A stretch of 64,000 nt of DNA from Bacteroidales bacterium UBA3844 (lineage in GTDB: Bacteria; Bacteroidota; Bacteroidia; Bacteroidales; Paludibacteraceae), in NCBI GenBank assembly GCA_002392915.1, contig DGHQ01000048.1, positions 271 through 64,270 of the forward strand, in the 5' to 3' direction. The notes below the pieces were generated by a model. It was given only the letters and a program-made list of their open reading frames with translations. It was not told the DNA's origin and searched no databases. The number at the start of each line of letters is the position of its first letter. Within the stretch, counting starts at the first letter, position 1. Both the position numbers and the translations under genes were made by a program. Positions 16,442 through 25,308 of this stretch are shown here, piece after piece.

Positions 16442-17316
16442 TGATACATTCCCCATGGCCAGATCATTTTGTCTAAAAATTCTTCAGATGAGTAAAGAGG
16501 AATAGCCTGATCTTGTTCGACGAATAAATTGCATTTTTCATTTTGTGAATTTTCATTTGGATAAATGAATGCAAAACAGTCGCGATTATAGTCAAGAGCT
16601 TTTCCGACGTATAATCCGGCACCGTTTCCATTTTTTGCCTGAGCCACGACAACAGCGTCCGACAAACCAACAATGATACGGTTTCTTTGCTCATAGATTC
16701 TGTCTCCGTATCCGAAAAGAAATCTGTTTTCAGATACGACACATGAAGCTGAATTTATTCTCTTTTCGACGTTGCAGTCATATCTGTGTCCGAATCCATG
16801 TGGTATGACGCAGATTGTGTAGAAACCAAGTGATTGAGCATGATTGAGAACCATTGCGTCTATCCCCGACGCTACCCCTGCGACAATCACCATATTATCT
16901 TTATATAGAGTGAGATAATCAAGCATTTCACACACTCGCCTCTCACCTTTTTTGTCAGCCTTTCTCGACCCTACAATTGACAAAGCATATCTGCGGTTTG
17001 CATCCAATTTTCCCTTGTGAAAAAGCACGAGTGGATAATCCGGACAGTTACGTAATCTGAATGGAAATTCGATATTTTTAGCGAAGATGGCATGAATGTT
17101 ATTCTTTGCCATCAATTCGCACTCCATATCGGCATTTTTTATGACATTTTGTATTTGCTGTAGACGGTGGTGTGGATAGAATTCCGTCTTTCCAAGATCC
17201 AGAAAAACGGCTTCAGCACTACCCTTTTCCTCCAACATTTTGATCTTCTGATATGCTGTGAACTCATCCATTAAAGAAAGAGCCAGCATGTAAAATTCTT
17301 CGTCTGTATAATCCAT
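16420..17316 (-). CDS. dprA: DNA-processing protein DprA
   Basis: A Rossmann-like protein that loads RecA on incoming single-stranded DNA in natural transformation. It is 298 residues. The core motifs are ALSIVGSRKADKKGERR (111-127), MVIVAGVASGIDAMVLNHA (142-160), VIPHGFG, EQRNRIIVGLSDAVVVAQA and GAGLYVGKALD. The N-terminal ~80 residues form the SAM-like/helical part. It is shorter than the usual ~360-370 residues and lacks the C-terminal winged helix. Its end runs into an ACGAATT tandem repeat, so the original C-terminus may have been lost, although shorter DprA forms exist. It is a single gene. Confidence 0.85.
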   Translation of the reverse strand: MDYTDEEFYMLALSLMDEFTAYQKIKMLEEKGSAEAVFLDLGKTEFYPHHRLQQIQNVIKNADMECELMAKNNIHAIFAKNIEFPFRLRNCPDYPLVLFHKGKLDANRRYALSIVGSRKADKKGERRVCEMLDYLTLYKDNMVIVAGVASGIDAMVLNHAQSLGFYTICVIPHGFGHRYDCNVEKRINSASCVVSENRFLFGYGDRIYEQRNRIIVGLSDAVVVAQAKNGNGAGLYVGKALDYNRDCFAFIYPNENSQNEKCNLFVEQDQAIPLYSSEEFLDKMIWPWGMYQFVIRNS

Positions 17317-17439
17317 TTTTGTACTGTTATTATTTGGTTATTTTTTGAATTTTATGATCGTATTTTTTCGTATTTATAACGACTTATAATTGGGGATTTA
17401 CTTCCTGAATATATTCAAATGTCATCATAGTATTCAAAA

Positions 17440-18588
17440 TTAAGAAAAAATGAAAAGATAGATAGTTATTATTTCTCCTATCAATAAGAATATAGTGATA
17501 AAGAAATAAAAACTACGGTATAATAGATGGTCAGTCCATATATAAATATCTTCAAGAGTATATTTGGCTTTAATTTTAGAATACTCAATATATGACGTAA
17601 TGATCGTAATGGCTAAGGCAATTAAAGATGTGGTTGTATAAATACAACTATTACTCATGACTCTATATATATCGGATAAAATATTGTTATTCAATACAAA
17701 TATGACTACATTGAAAATGTTTATATAAAAATAATAAAGATTTAAGGATGTGGATCTACCATCTCCATCTATTGCGTCCATTTCTTTTTGAGATTGTCCG
17801 AATAATTCAATATCTTTTTTATGTTTTAGTTGATCTTTTTCCATATCTGTCAACCCTTCGAAATTTTCAAGCCGTTTGATGCTTTCGGCTTTAATTTCAT
17901 TAATAGTTGGTTGAAGTACCACTTCTATAACGTCTCCTTTTTTCCAGGTGTTATACTCTTTTTCTGTTATATCACAATGATTTGTAGTGGTTGTATAATC
18001 GTAGAAATGGACGAAATAAGTTTTTTTCTTTTTATCTTTAAAACTTCTGATATCAACTATTTTTGCAGTGTAGGTGAGTTTGGGATTTGGAAATATGTTA
18101 GTATCTAAAATGTTGATGTTTATGCCATGGATAGAAAATACTACAATCCATATAAAAATTACACTTACACAACTCTCCAACAGCCATTTTGCGGAGAATC
18201 CAAACGAAAACCAATTGGTAAACAAAGTAATAAGTAATATAAGTATAATAGTTAAAATTGTTGGGTATTTGGAGTGTATTCTACCATTTTCATATGATAT
18301 TCCCAATAATAGAGTGAAAATCCCCAAAGGTAGCAAGTAAAGAATAAAGTATATAAAACCAATGATCCCTAACAATATTTTTATCCATGTTTGGTCCCAG
18401 AAGTTATTATATATAAAAAGAAATATGATGCCTGTCAAAATCGTAGTCAAGATTTTGGAGTACTTGTCCACTTTCTCCTTATTCTTGACGCATATTTCTT
18501 GAATCTCTTCAAATTTAGAAGATCCTGTATATTCTTCTTCGCTATATTTATTGATAGACTGTTCTTGATGTGCTTCTAATCTTTCCAT
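17440..18588 (-). CDS. Multi-pass membrane protein of unknown function
   Basis: A 382-residue protein with a hydrophilic N-terminus (1-42), then about five hydrophobic segments (46-62, 70-98, 107-127, 131-150 and others). A soluble domain at about 165-265 (TAKIVDIRSFKDKKKKTYFV ... KKGDVIEVVLQPTINEIK) resembles the DUF3592-type periplasmic domain that binds short basic loops. Three further membrane segments lie at the C-terminus. The same kind of soluble segment occurs in the TerB-like protein at 25309. Its AT-rich codon use differs from the flanking housekeeping genes. No function is known. Confidence 0.6.
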   Translation of the reverse strand: MERLEAHQEQSINKYSEEEYTGSSKFEEIQEICVKNKEKVDKYSKILTTILTGIIFLFIYNNFWDQTWIKILLGIIGFIYFILYLLPLGIFTLLLGISYENGRIHSKYPTILTIILILLITLFTNWFSFGFSAKWLLESCVSVIFIWIVVFSIHGININILDTNIFPNPKLTYTAKIVDIRSFKDKKKKTYFVHFYDYTTTTNHCDITEKEYNTWKKGDVIEVVLQPTINEIKAESIKRLENFEGLTDMEKDQLKHKKDIELFGQSQKEMDAIDGDGRSTSLNLYYFYINIFNVVIFVLNNNILSDIYRVMSNSCIYTTTSLIALAITIITSYIEYSKIKAKYTLEDIYIWTDHLLYRSFYFFITIFLLIGEIITIYLFIFS

Positions 18589-18686
18589 ATAATGACTGAT
18601 TTTATTATAAAACTCATATGAAAAGCAAATGGCTTTCTCTGAAAATTCTGAGTTTTTTGTTTTACTAAGTTAGGTGTATTTATCTA

Positions 18687-19049
18687 TCAAACAATATATT
18701 TCGCCAATGTTATTCCCGCAACACAACTCAAGACACAAACTATAACACTTGTCGCCGCATATATAACTGCTACTCCCCAATCCCCTTTTTCTATTAATGT
18801 GACTGTCTCCAACGAATAGGTGGAGAATGTTGTGAATCCGCCACAAAAACCAACTTTCAGCAGTAGCGACAATCTGTCGTCCACTCCTTTTATATCCGCA
18901 ACTCCTGCTATCATTCCAATTATGAATGATCCAAAAATGTTGGCAATCAACGTTTTGAAGGGAAATGCCGTCGACACGGGAAGATAATTCAACGAATATC
19001 TCAGCATCGCACCGAGTGCACCTCCTATCGCAACGTAGACAAAATTCAT
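18687..19049 (-). CDS. crcB: Fluoride ion channel CrcB/Fluc
   Basis: A 120-residue, four-helix membrane protein that expels fluoride as a dual-topology dimer. Hallmarks are GGALGAMLRYSLN near the start (GxxxRY), TLIANIFGSFIIG (central Asn) and GFCGGFTTFSTYSLE with the Phe-box and TFST motif. The ATG at 19049, 5 nt past the upstream stop, gives the normal family start; a longer in-frame ORF to 19121 is rejected. It is co-transcribed with the 206-residue protein. No fluoride riboswitch was seen upstream. Confidence 0.95.
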   Translation of the reverse strand: MNFVYVAIGGALGAMLRYSLNYLPVSTAFPFKTLIANIFGSFIIGMIAGVADIKGVDDRLSLLLKVGFCGGFTTFSTYSLETVTLIEKGDWGVAVIYAATSVIVCVLSCVAGITLAKYIV

Positions 19050-19054
19050 ATATA

Positions 19055-19675
19055 TTACTGCTTTACAGTAGTCGCTCCTTTGGCAATCATGATGAACGGA
19101 TAGATAAACTCTACCATCCACGATTGCGTATATCCAAGTCTGTTGACATTCTCACGCAGACGGGCTGCTGTCTGTGCCGCGTCAAGCTTGTCCCAATCGT
19201 TCTTCTCCATCAAGTCTTTCACTCCGTCAACTACGACTTTTCTGATCATTCCGTCGAAGTATTTAGGCATCTGAAGCTTCCATCCGAGATGTGTTGTGAG
19301 AAGCTGTACGAAATCCTGTACAAATCCCTGGAAAACAACAAAGAAACTGTTGACCTGCTGAAGATTCTTGCAGTTCTTTGTGATTGAGCGGTTGATTGTC
19401 TTGAAGAAATCCTCGCTCAAACCGTAGTTTGCCATAAGCATCTTTCTCGCCTCTATTCTTTCGCCGAGACCGAGTTTTCCATTTTGAGTCGGCACTTTGC
19501 ACGCTACTTTGAAAGCTCTCAGATCAGGCATCTGGTTGATGTTTGAGATACCGAAAGTTTCCGCCACAAATGCCTGGATATATACACGGATCAAAGATAT
19601 GTAGTCTTCCTCATTCTTTTGGATTTCAGCCTGCTTATCCTCGTTCTTTTTTTTCAAACCGTCTAATAGACCCAT
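19055..19675 (-). CDS. Conserved hypothetical cytoplasmic protein
   Basis: A 206-residue mainly helical protein starting MGLLDGLKKKNEDKQAEIQK, with an uncleaved charged N-terminus and no membrane segment or signal. Notable stretches are LIRVYIQAFVAETFGISNIN and LRENVNRLGYTQSWMVEFIY. I recognise no family. It sits directly upstream of crcB (5-nt gap) and downstream of the aspartate kinase terminator, so it starts a two-gene unit. Confidence 0.65.
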   Translation of the reverse strand: MGLLDGLKKKNEDKQAEIQKNEEDYISLIRVYIQAFVAETFGISNINQMPDLRAFKVACKVPTQNGKLGLGERIEARKMLMANYGLSEDFFKTINRSITKNCKNLQQVNSFFVVFQGFVQDFVQLLTTHLGWKLQMPKYFDGMIRKVVVDGVKDLMEKNDWDKLDAAQTAARLRENVNRLGYTQSWMVEFIYPFIMIAKGATTVKQ

Positions 19676-19721
19676 CTTATATTAATTAGAAATTAAAAAT
19701 GAAAAATTAAAAATGAAGAAT

Positions 19722-19749
19722 GTAGAGACGGTGCGTGTTCCGTCTCTAC
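19722..19749 (-). terminator. Terminator after aspartate kinase
   Basis: GTAGAGACGG (19722-19731) pairs perfectly over 10 bp with CCGTCTCTAC (19740-19749), loop of 8 nt. On the minus strand it follows the aspartate kinase stop; the downstream tract (ATTCTTCATTTTTAA) is only partly T-rich. Confidence 0.75.
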
Positions 19750-19757
19750 GATTTCAT

Positions 19758-21143
19758 TTATTTCTTTACGCAAAGTGCGTTGTTGAGTGCAACAACAGCC
19801 TTTGAGTAGTCGCCTCTTTCGATTACGAACTGCATGTTCACTTGACGTAGCGACTGTGCGAAGCAATCGATATTTACGCCTGAATCAGACAATGCCTGAG
19901 CAGCCTTGCAAAGGATTCCTGGGTGAGCGATGTTTGTGCCGATGCAGCATACGATAGCGGCCTCTTTCACAACTACCTCGTAGCATGTCTCCTTAAGTTC
20001 TTTTATAAGGTCTTTGCTCTTCTGCTTGTCCCACACTACCATTGTGATGCAGTTTGCGTTAGTAGTCTTCAGGATGTAGCTTACATCGTGTTTTGCGAAT
20101 ACCTGCATCACCTTCAAGTCATATCCTACCTCACCTACCATCATTGGGTCGTGAACCTCGATAGCCAACACTTTGTCTGTGCCGGAAACGATCTCCACCT
20201 TAGTCTCCTTGCTGATGTAGTTCTTAGAGATAAGTGTACCTGGGTGCTCAGGCTCGAATGTGTTCTTGATTCTGATGTTGATGCCGGCAAGCTCAAGTGG
20301 TTTGGCTGCTTTAGGGTGGATAGCCTCCATACCTACGTCTGCAAGCTGGTCTGCCACCATAAAGTTAGTGTTGCCCACAACAATGCTGTTCTCAGTGCCG
20401 ACAAGTTTAGGATCGGCGCTTGACAGGTGGAACTCCTTATGTATGATAGCCTCGTCGGCCTTAACCTCAACAGCGATCTTAGAGAAAGTCACCTCAGAAT
20501 AACCACGGTCGAACGCGCGCATTATTCCCTCGATACCCTTCGTGTATCCAGTGGCGATGCAAAGAGTCTTGCTGAAATCAATTCCGGAGAATTCTTTTTT
20601 GATACGCTCGTCGATAGTTAGCGACTCGCTGTCGTTGAAACCGCAAAGGTCAACGAAAGTGGCGTTGATTCCGTTGTTCTGGCAGATGTTCACTGAGTTG
20701 AACGCAGAGTGAGCCTCACCGATAGAAGAAAGGATCTCACGAGCTGCCAAGAAGATATTTGCCTTGTTGACGTAGCCCGAACCAGCCACGTTGTGCATGC
20801 TGTAAAGATAATTTTTTGCCTGCTGTATTCTATCCTTTATGAATTTGTCAGCAACCTCCTGGTCAAGCTTGATGTCTGCGAAACCACGGTTAAGCTGGAT
20901 TAGTTTGTCGCACAACTCATCAAGAGCGGCGCTGTAGTCACCGTCTTCAACAAACTTAACATAAATACCAGGGGCTCCGGTTTTCTTATGCTCAAGCAAC
21001 CAGTTTGTGACATTGTTGTATGCAGAAACTACAAAGATTCTGTTGTACAACTCATTCTCTTTTCTCTTTCCTTTGATTATGTTAGCCAAAACGTCCTGAA
21101 ACTGACTCATGGACGTACCGCCAATTTTTTCTACTGTAAGCAT
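19758..21143 (-). CDS. lysC: Aspartate kinase (monofunctional)
   Basis: Phosphorylates L-aspartate, the first step toward Lys, Thr, Met and diaminopimelate. It is 461 residues. The nucleotide-binding start is VEKIGGTSMSQFQDVL, an atypical KIGGTSM in place of KFGGTSV. The substrate-side motifs are ATGYTKGIEGIMRAFDRGYS and EVTFSKIAVEVKADEAIIHK. Two C-terminal ACT units follow (VLAIEVHDPMMVGEVGYD and AAIVCCIGTNIAHPGILCKA), pointing to allosteric feedback. Start at 21143 gives the normal N-terminus. It is divergent from the aspartate aminotransferase gene, which uses the same substrate. Confidence 0.92.
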   Translation of the reverse strand: MLTVEKIGGTSMSQFQDVLANIIKGKRKENELYNRIFVVSAYNNVTNWLLEHKKTGAPGIYVKFVEDGDYSAALDELCDKLIQLNRGFADIKLDQEVADKFIKDRIQQAKNYLYSMHNVAGSGYVNKANIFLAAREILSSIGEAHSAFNSVNICQNNGINATFVDLCGFNDSESLTIDERIKKEFSGIDFSKTLCIATGYTKGIEGIMRAFDRGYSEVTFSKIAVEVKADEAIIHKEFHLSSADPKLVGTENSIVVGNTNFMVADQLADVGMEAIHPKAAKPLELAGINIRIKNTFEPEHPGTLISKNYISKETKVEIVSGTDKVLAIEVHDPMMVGEVGYDLKVMQVFAKHDVSYILKTTNANCITMVVWDKQKSKDLIKELKETCYEVVVKEAAIVCCIGTNIAHPGILCKAAQALSDSGVNIDCFAQSLRQVNMQFVIERGDYSKAVVALNNALCVKK

Positions 21144-21497
21144 TTTTTAGTATATATATAATTTGTGTGCAAAAGTAATTAAAAATTCTAAATTCTAAAT
21201 GCAAAATTAATGAATATTGAATCTGAGAAGTAAAACGCGGTTGCTAGTGACAAAATTTAATGAAAGAATGTCTTATCGGCGCTGAAATATTCATATTAAA
21301 ACAATTCCGTCATCTCAATCTCAAAAAATGCTGTCAAAAATCAAGAAAAAGGATAGATATTGACGCAAAAAGTCAGAAAAAGCAAGATTTTTGGAAAAAA
21401 ACGAAAAAAAGTGGCAAAATTGTTGTTGCGTAACATAAAAGAGTGTAATTTTGCAGTCGATAATGTATGTTTATTACACAAATTTAGGAAAAGAAAA
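21144..21497. promoter_or_regulatory. Divergent intergenic region with candidate aminotransferase promoter
   Basis: The region separates the aspartate kinase and aspartate aminotransferase genes. TAATTTTG at 21446-21453 matches the Bacteroidota -7 box, with TTGTTG at 21420-21425 twenty bases upstream. It would start transcription shortly before the ATG at 21498 and lies inside a longer open frame, which argues against that longer start. No riboswitch-like structure was seen. Confidence 0.45.
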
Positions 21498-22694
21498 ATG
21501 AATCAAGTTTCAGATCGTTTGGCAGCAATGTCGCCATCAGCGACTTTGGCTATGTCTCAGAAGAGCAGTGAGTTGAAAGCTCAGGGTGTAGATGTCATCA
21601 ACCTTAGTGTTGGAGAGCCTGATTTCACCACCCCAACCCACATCAAGGAGGCAGCTAAGAAAGCTATCGACGACAATTTTTCTTTTTATTCACCAGTGAC
21701 TGGTTACGCTACACTAAGAAATGCGATTTGCCAGAAGCTTAAGAAAGAGAATAATCTAGAGTTCACTCCAGATCAGATTGTATGTTCGAATGGAGCAAAG
21801 CAGTCTGTATGTAATGTTATCCTTTCTATCATCAGCAAGGGTGACGAGGTTATTGTTCCAGCTCCATACTGGGTTAGCTACATCGAAATGGTGAAGCTTG
21901 CTGAGGGAACAAACGTAATCGTAGAGGCTGGTCTTGACCAGAATTTCAAGATAACAGCTGAGCAGCTGGAGAAGGCAATCACACCAAAGACAAAGGGTCT
22001 TATCCTTTGTTCTCCATCGAATCCTACAGGTGCTGTATATTCAAAGTCGGAGCTAGAGGCTTTGGCTAAGGTTATCGAGAAGCATCCAAATATCATAGTA
22101 ATCGCCGACGAGATCTACGAGCACATCAACTATGTCGGTAAGCATGAGAGCATCGCTCAGTTTGAGAGCATCCGCGACCGTGTCGTTATCATCAACGGTG
22201 TGTCAAAAGGATATGCGATGACAGGATGGCGTCTAGGTTGGATCGCTGCCCCACTTTGGATTGCTAAGGCTTGTTCGAAGCTTCAGGGTCAGTATACATC
22301 AGGTCCATCATCAATCGCACAGAAGGCTGCGGAGGCTGCATACCTAGGTGAGCAGGCTTGCGTTGAGACAATGCGTCAGGCATTCGAGAGACGCCGTGAT
22401 CTAGTGATCAGCTTGGTTAAGGAAATCAAAGGTTTGAAGGTTTCTATTCCTGATGGAGCATTCTACGTATTCCCAGAGTGTAATAGCTTCTTCGGAAAGA
22501 AGACTCCTAAGGGTGACGTGATCGCCAACGCTAATGATTTGGCTATGTACATCTTGATGGAAGGTCATGTTGCTTGTGTGTCTGGTGACGCATTCGGTGA
22601 TAAGAACTGCATCCGTATGTCGTATGCTACATCAGAGGAGAACATCAAGGAGGCATTCCGTAGAATCAAGGAGTGTCTTGACGCAATCAAGTAA
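21498..22694 (+). CDS. aspC: Aspartate aminotransferase (class I PLP)
   Basis: A pyridoxal-phosphate enzyme exchanging amino groups between aspartate and 2-oxoglutarate. It is about 398 residues from the ATG at 21498. Motifs are NLSVGEPDFTTPTHIKEAA, YSPVTGYATLR, SNGAKQSV, ILCSPSNPTGAVYSKSEL with the PLP-binding Asn, VIADEIYEHI, and the Schiff-base Lys237 in GVSKGYAMTGWRLGW. The conserved Arg lies in CIRMSYATSEE. The longer open frame from 21360 is rejected because it adds a basic segment without family match and contains the promoter. A terminator follows. Confidence 0.95.
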   Translation: MNQVSDRLAAMSPSATLAMSQKSSELKAQGVDVINLSVGEPDFTTPTHIKEAAKKAIDDNFSFYSPVTGYATLRNAICQKLKKENNLEFTPDQIVCSNGAKQSVCNVILSIISKGDEVIVPAPYWVSYIEMVKLAEGTNVIVEAGLDQNFKITAEQLEKAITPKTKGLILCSPSNPTGAVYSKSELEALAKVIEKHPNIIVIADEIYEHINYVGKHESIAQFESIRDRVVIINGVSKGYAMTGWRLGWIAAPLWIAKACSKLQGQYTSGPSSIAQKAAEAAYLGEQACVETMRQAFERRRDLVISLVKEIKGLKVSIPDGAFYVFPECNSFFGKKTPKGDVIANANDLAMYILMEGHVACVSGDAFGDKNCIRMSYATSEENIKEAFRRIKECLDAIK

Positions 22695-22723
22695 TTGATT
22701 TCTCACAAGATTTAAGATAATTG

Positions 22724-22754
22724 AAGGAGACGTGAATATTCGCGTCTCCTTTTA
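22724..22754 (+). terminator. Terminator after aspC
   Basis: AAGGAGACG (22724-22732) pairs with CGTCTCCTT (22743-22751), followed by TT. It is a short stem with a modest T-tract. Confidence 0.75.
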
Positions 22755-22898
22755 TCAAAGCAAATTTACTTGTTATAATTGTTTAAAGTTGCTGGATATT
22801 TAATTCTATCTGCCATATAATTGGCAATTGAAGATTGAATAAATAATTAATGTGAAGATATATGATTCCCCAAAATTAATGATTGTTTTCCATCTATT

Positions 22899-23582
22899 AT
22901 GAGAGGTATACTAACATTAATAATATTAATAGGTTTATATTCAGATTCTAGAGCTCAGAATGCAATATCAAGAACCATTTTTGAACAAGCATATAAAGAA
23001 ATGACGGATATGCTTGAAGGCAAACAGCATTTGTCTTTGAAAAGAGCCGTATATGTAGCTGAAAATGCATATTTAAATGGGAAACTTGACTATGAGAACG
23101 ATTTTTGCAAGCCAATAAAAAAGACATCGGAATACCTATACCGCTTGATAACAGCAAATAATTGGTGGCACTATAAGACAGCTAAGCAAATAGCACTTTG
23201 TAATTACTTTTTTTATCCATGTAGTGGAAATGAATATAATACATTTGATTATGATTTTAGTTGTGAATATACTTCTAATGACTGGCATTATCAGCTTGTA
23301 TCTCGAACATTAAAAAAACATAAAGGTCAATGCCGTTCTCTTCCTTGGACTTTTAAGTTGTTGGCAGAAGAAATGGGTGCCGATGTTCAAATTGCACATG
23401 TGCCAAGACATTGTATTTTAATGTACAAAGATGAAGACAATCTTTTTCCTGAAGATTGGGTATATGTGTCGTTATCATCAAAACAATACCAATCAAGTTT
23501 GTGGATTAAGGATTTTTTTGCAGTAAAAGATTCTGCTATTATAGCAGGAACATACCTTACCCCGCTTACCGATATTCAATGA
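22899..23582 (+). pseudogene. Exported transglutaminase-like protein, N-terminal part of a frameshifted gene
   Basis: A 227-residue open frame with a signal peptide (1-19, ends DSRA). It contains a transglutaminase/papain-like core: the nucleophile region KGQCRSLPW (Cys145), VPRHCILMY (His171) and a later Asp/Asn. The family usually continues into a helical, TPR-like C-terminus. Here that continuation is found in other frames at 23579-23680 and 23676-23909. The stop TGA overlaps an ATG (ATGA at 23579). Both breaks are in short A/T runs, so either a pseudogene or sequencing indels are possible. It lies upstream of an Rhs-tip gene, a common context in Bacteroidales. Confidence 0.6.
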
Positions 23583-23909
23583 TTGCGTCTCAATTATGCG
23601 ATTTAGCGATGGTTTATGTTGATAGATTTCACAAATATGATAATTTTTCATTAAAGTGTGCAGAGACATCTTTAAAATAATCCTAATGCTATTATTGTAA
23701 AAGGCAAATCAGCAATGGCTCTTTTGGAACAATATTTGAAAAACAATGAATATCAAAAAGATGCATATACAGATAAACTAGAAAAATTAAATAAACAATG
23801 TATTGCTATGTTAAAAGCTACACATTGGACACAAGAAACACCTGAATTAAGAAAGAGATGGACACAAGATGTCTCAAACAGATGTCAAACAAAAACACAT
23901 AAGAAATGA
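23579..23909 (+). pseudogene. Displaced C-terminal part of the transglutaminase-like gene
   Basis: Frame 1 (23579-23680) reads MIASQLCDLAMVYVDRF and ends in KCAETSLK. A shift of one base in TTTAAAATAATCC leads into the second frame, which reads NNPNAIIVKGKSAMALLEQY and continues to a Lys-rich end at 23909. Together they give a ~110-residue helical, TPR-like segment that fits as the C-terminus of the upstream gene. Two single-base indels are needed to restore one protein. The segment ends 4 nt into the next gene. Confidence 0.55.
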
Positions 23910-24682
23910 AAAATAGATTATTATTTTTTTTATCAACAACAATGTATTCAATTAGTATTTTTGCATATCAAGGATTGTCCCCATATAATTATTGTAATGA
24001 GAATCCTGTTGTTATGGTGGATCCAGATGGGGAGGCTCCTATATATGCAAAGAAAAGAGGACATGTTGTTACTATAGGAGATGATGGCAAAGATGTTGAC
24101 AGGTCATATTTAGTTAGACGTTCTGTAAAAAGAGATGTTATGAAAGCAACTAAAGAAAATAGACCATATGATGGTGATTTGCAACAAAGTAAAAATGTAA
24201 TGTACATTCCTATGAATAAAATTGCGGATGGTGTTGCAGAAACAGAAAGATTAACTTTAGAGAATGGAACTTCAAGTGATGATAGGGTTGAATTTGGTGG
24301 TCATGCATTAAAAGGAGATGTTGAACCTCGTATTTGGGATCCAGGACAAAGGATGGCTTTTAATATAGTAGAAGGACAAGATCAAGATAAAATACAATAT
24401 TCATGGAGTATTACACCATTTAAAATTAATGGAAAAATTAATGTTGGAAGTAGATATGAATCTGATATTGAATATATTTGGCATATCCATCCTGGATATG
24501 CAGTTCCTTCTATATCAGATTACAAAATGGCTAGAGGAAGAAGAAATAATGGATATAAGGGAAATTTTTTCATTGTAGGATTGACTGATCAAAATGTCGT
24601 TTTTTACAATGAAAAGAAATTTATTAAAATTTCATTATCAGATTTTATTCGTATGACAAAACAAGAAATAATAGAAGAATAA
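23906..24682 (+). CDS. Exported orphan Rhs tip with JAMM-like putative toxin domain
   Basis: A 258-residue protein. Residues 1-20 are a signal peptide. Residues 21-43 (YQGLSPYNYCNENPVVMVDP and DGE) match the conserved end of the Rhs-repeat core that normally precedes a variable toxin tip. The remainder is a separate domain holding H193-I-H195-P, S202-I-S-D205, close to the HxH...SxxD metal site of JAMM/MPN-type peptidases (one residue shorter spacing), as found in polymorphic-toxin JAB or DUF4329-like tips. No Rhs repeats precede it. The next gene overlaps by one base and encodes a small lipoprotein, a candidate immunity protein. Toxin activity is inference. Confidence 0.6.
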   Translation: MKNRLLFFLSTTMYSISIFAYQGLSPYNYCNENPVVMVDPDGEAPIYAKKRGHVVTIGDDGKDVDRSYLVRRSVKRDVMKATKENRPYDGDLQQSKNVMYIPMNKIADGVAETERLTLENGTSSDDRVEFGGHALKGDVEPRIWDPGQRMAFNIVEGQDQDKIQYSWSITPFKINGKINVGSRYESDIEYIWHIHPGYAVPSISDYKMARGRRNNGYKGNFFIVGLTDQNVVFYNEKKFIKISLSDFIRMTKQEIIEE

Positions 24683-25164
24683 TGAAATTAGTATTATTGG
24701 GAAGTTTGGCATTTATTTTGTGTGGATGTAGTCCAGAATTATCTTTGAAAAGAAACACAAAGAAAGTTATAAGGAAAGTTCAAAGAAAGTCAGAGTGTTT
24801 TTTTGAATGTACTTTGGATGGTTGTTATATCAATGTTATTTGGTATTATAAAAACAATACTTTGATAGGATATAAAATAAGACCTTATGATATAAACGTG
24901 TATAATTTGCCGTATAATAATTGTCATTTGGATGCAGATAGCTTGTTTATGTATTTAGACACTCCTTTAGAAAAGAGAGATGAATGTTTTCTTGACTTGT
25001 TAGATGGTCCTTGGATTTCTTTTTATGATAAAAAAAATAAAGAACCTTTGGAATGTGGACTAAATTTTGATTGCTTGTTTAATACAAAATATGAAAAATG
25101 TAGTTTTCCATATATATTAAAAAATACTTTATCTAAATTGGATATTTGTCCATCAAAAAATTAG
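24682..25164 (+). CDS. Lipoprotein, candidate immunity partner of the Rhs tip
   Basis: A 160-residue protein with a short signal and lipobox (ILCGC, Cys14 or 16). The mature part is basic at first (KRNTKKVIRKVQRKSE), then has several Cys residues and a beta-rich body. Its ATG overlaps the stop of the Rhs-tip gene (TAATGA), showing tight translational coupling. No family was recognised. The place, size and envelope location fit an immunity protein guarding against an exported toxin, but this rests on context only. Confidence 0.55.
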   Translation: MKLVLLGSLAFILCGCSPELSLKRNTKKVIRKVQRKSECFFECTLDGCYINVIWYYKNNTLIGYKIRPYDINVYNLPYNNCHLDADSLFMYLDTPLEKRDECFLDLLDGPWISFYDKKNKEPLECGLNFDCLFNTKYEKCSFPYILKNTLSKLDICPSKN

Positions 25165-25308
25165 AAATTTACAGGTCTCTAATAAGCATAGAGGAGTGCA
25201 AAGATGAATTTATCGTCATATTGTGGGGATGTTTAGGCAATATTTAGTAAATTTGTTTTGATATAGATGCAGAATTTGTGTCTTTATGATTTAAGCATAT
25301 TTTTATTT

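Noticed and set aside
18687..19121. Fluoride riboswitch for crcB
   Set aside because: crcB follows the upstream gene by 5 nt and no conserved pseudoknot-type leader was seen upstream of the two-gene unit.
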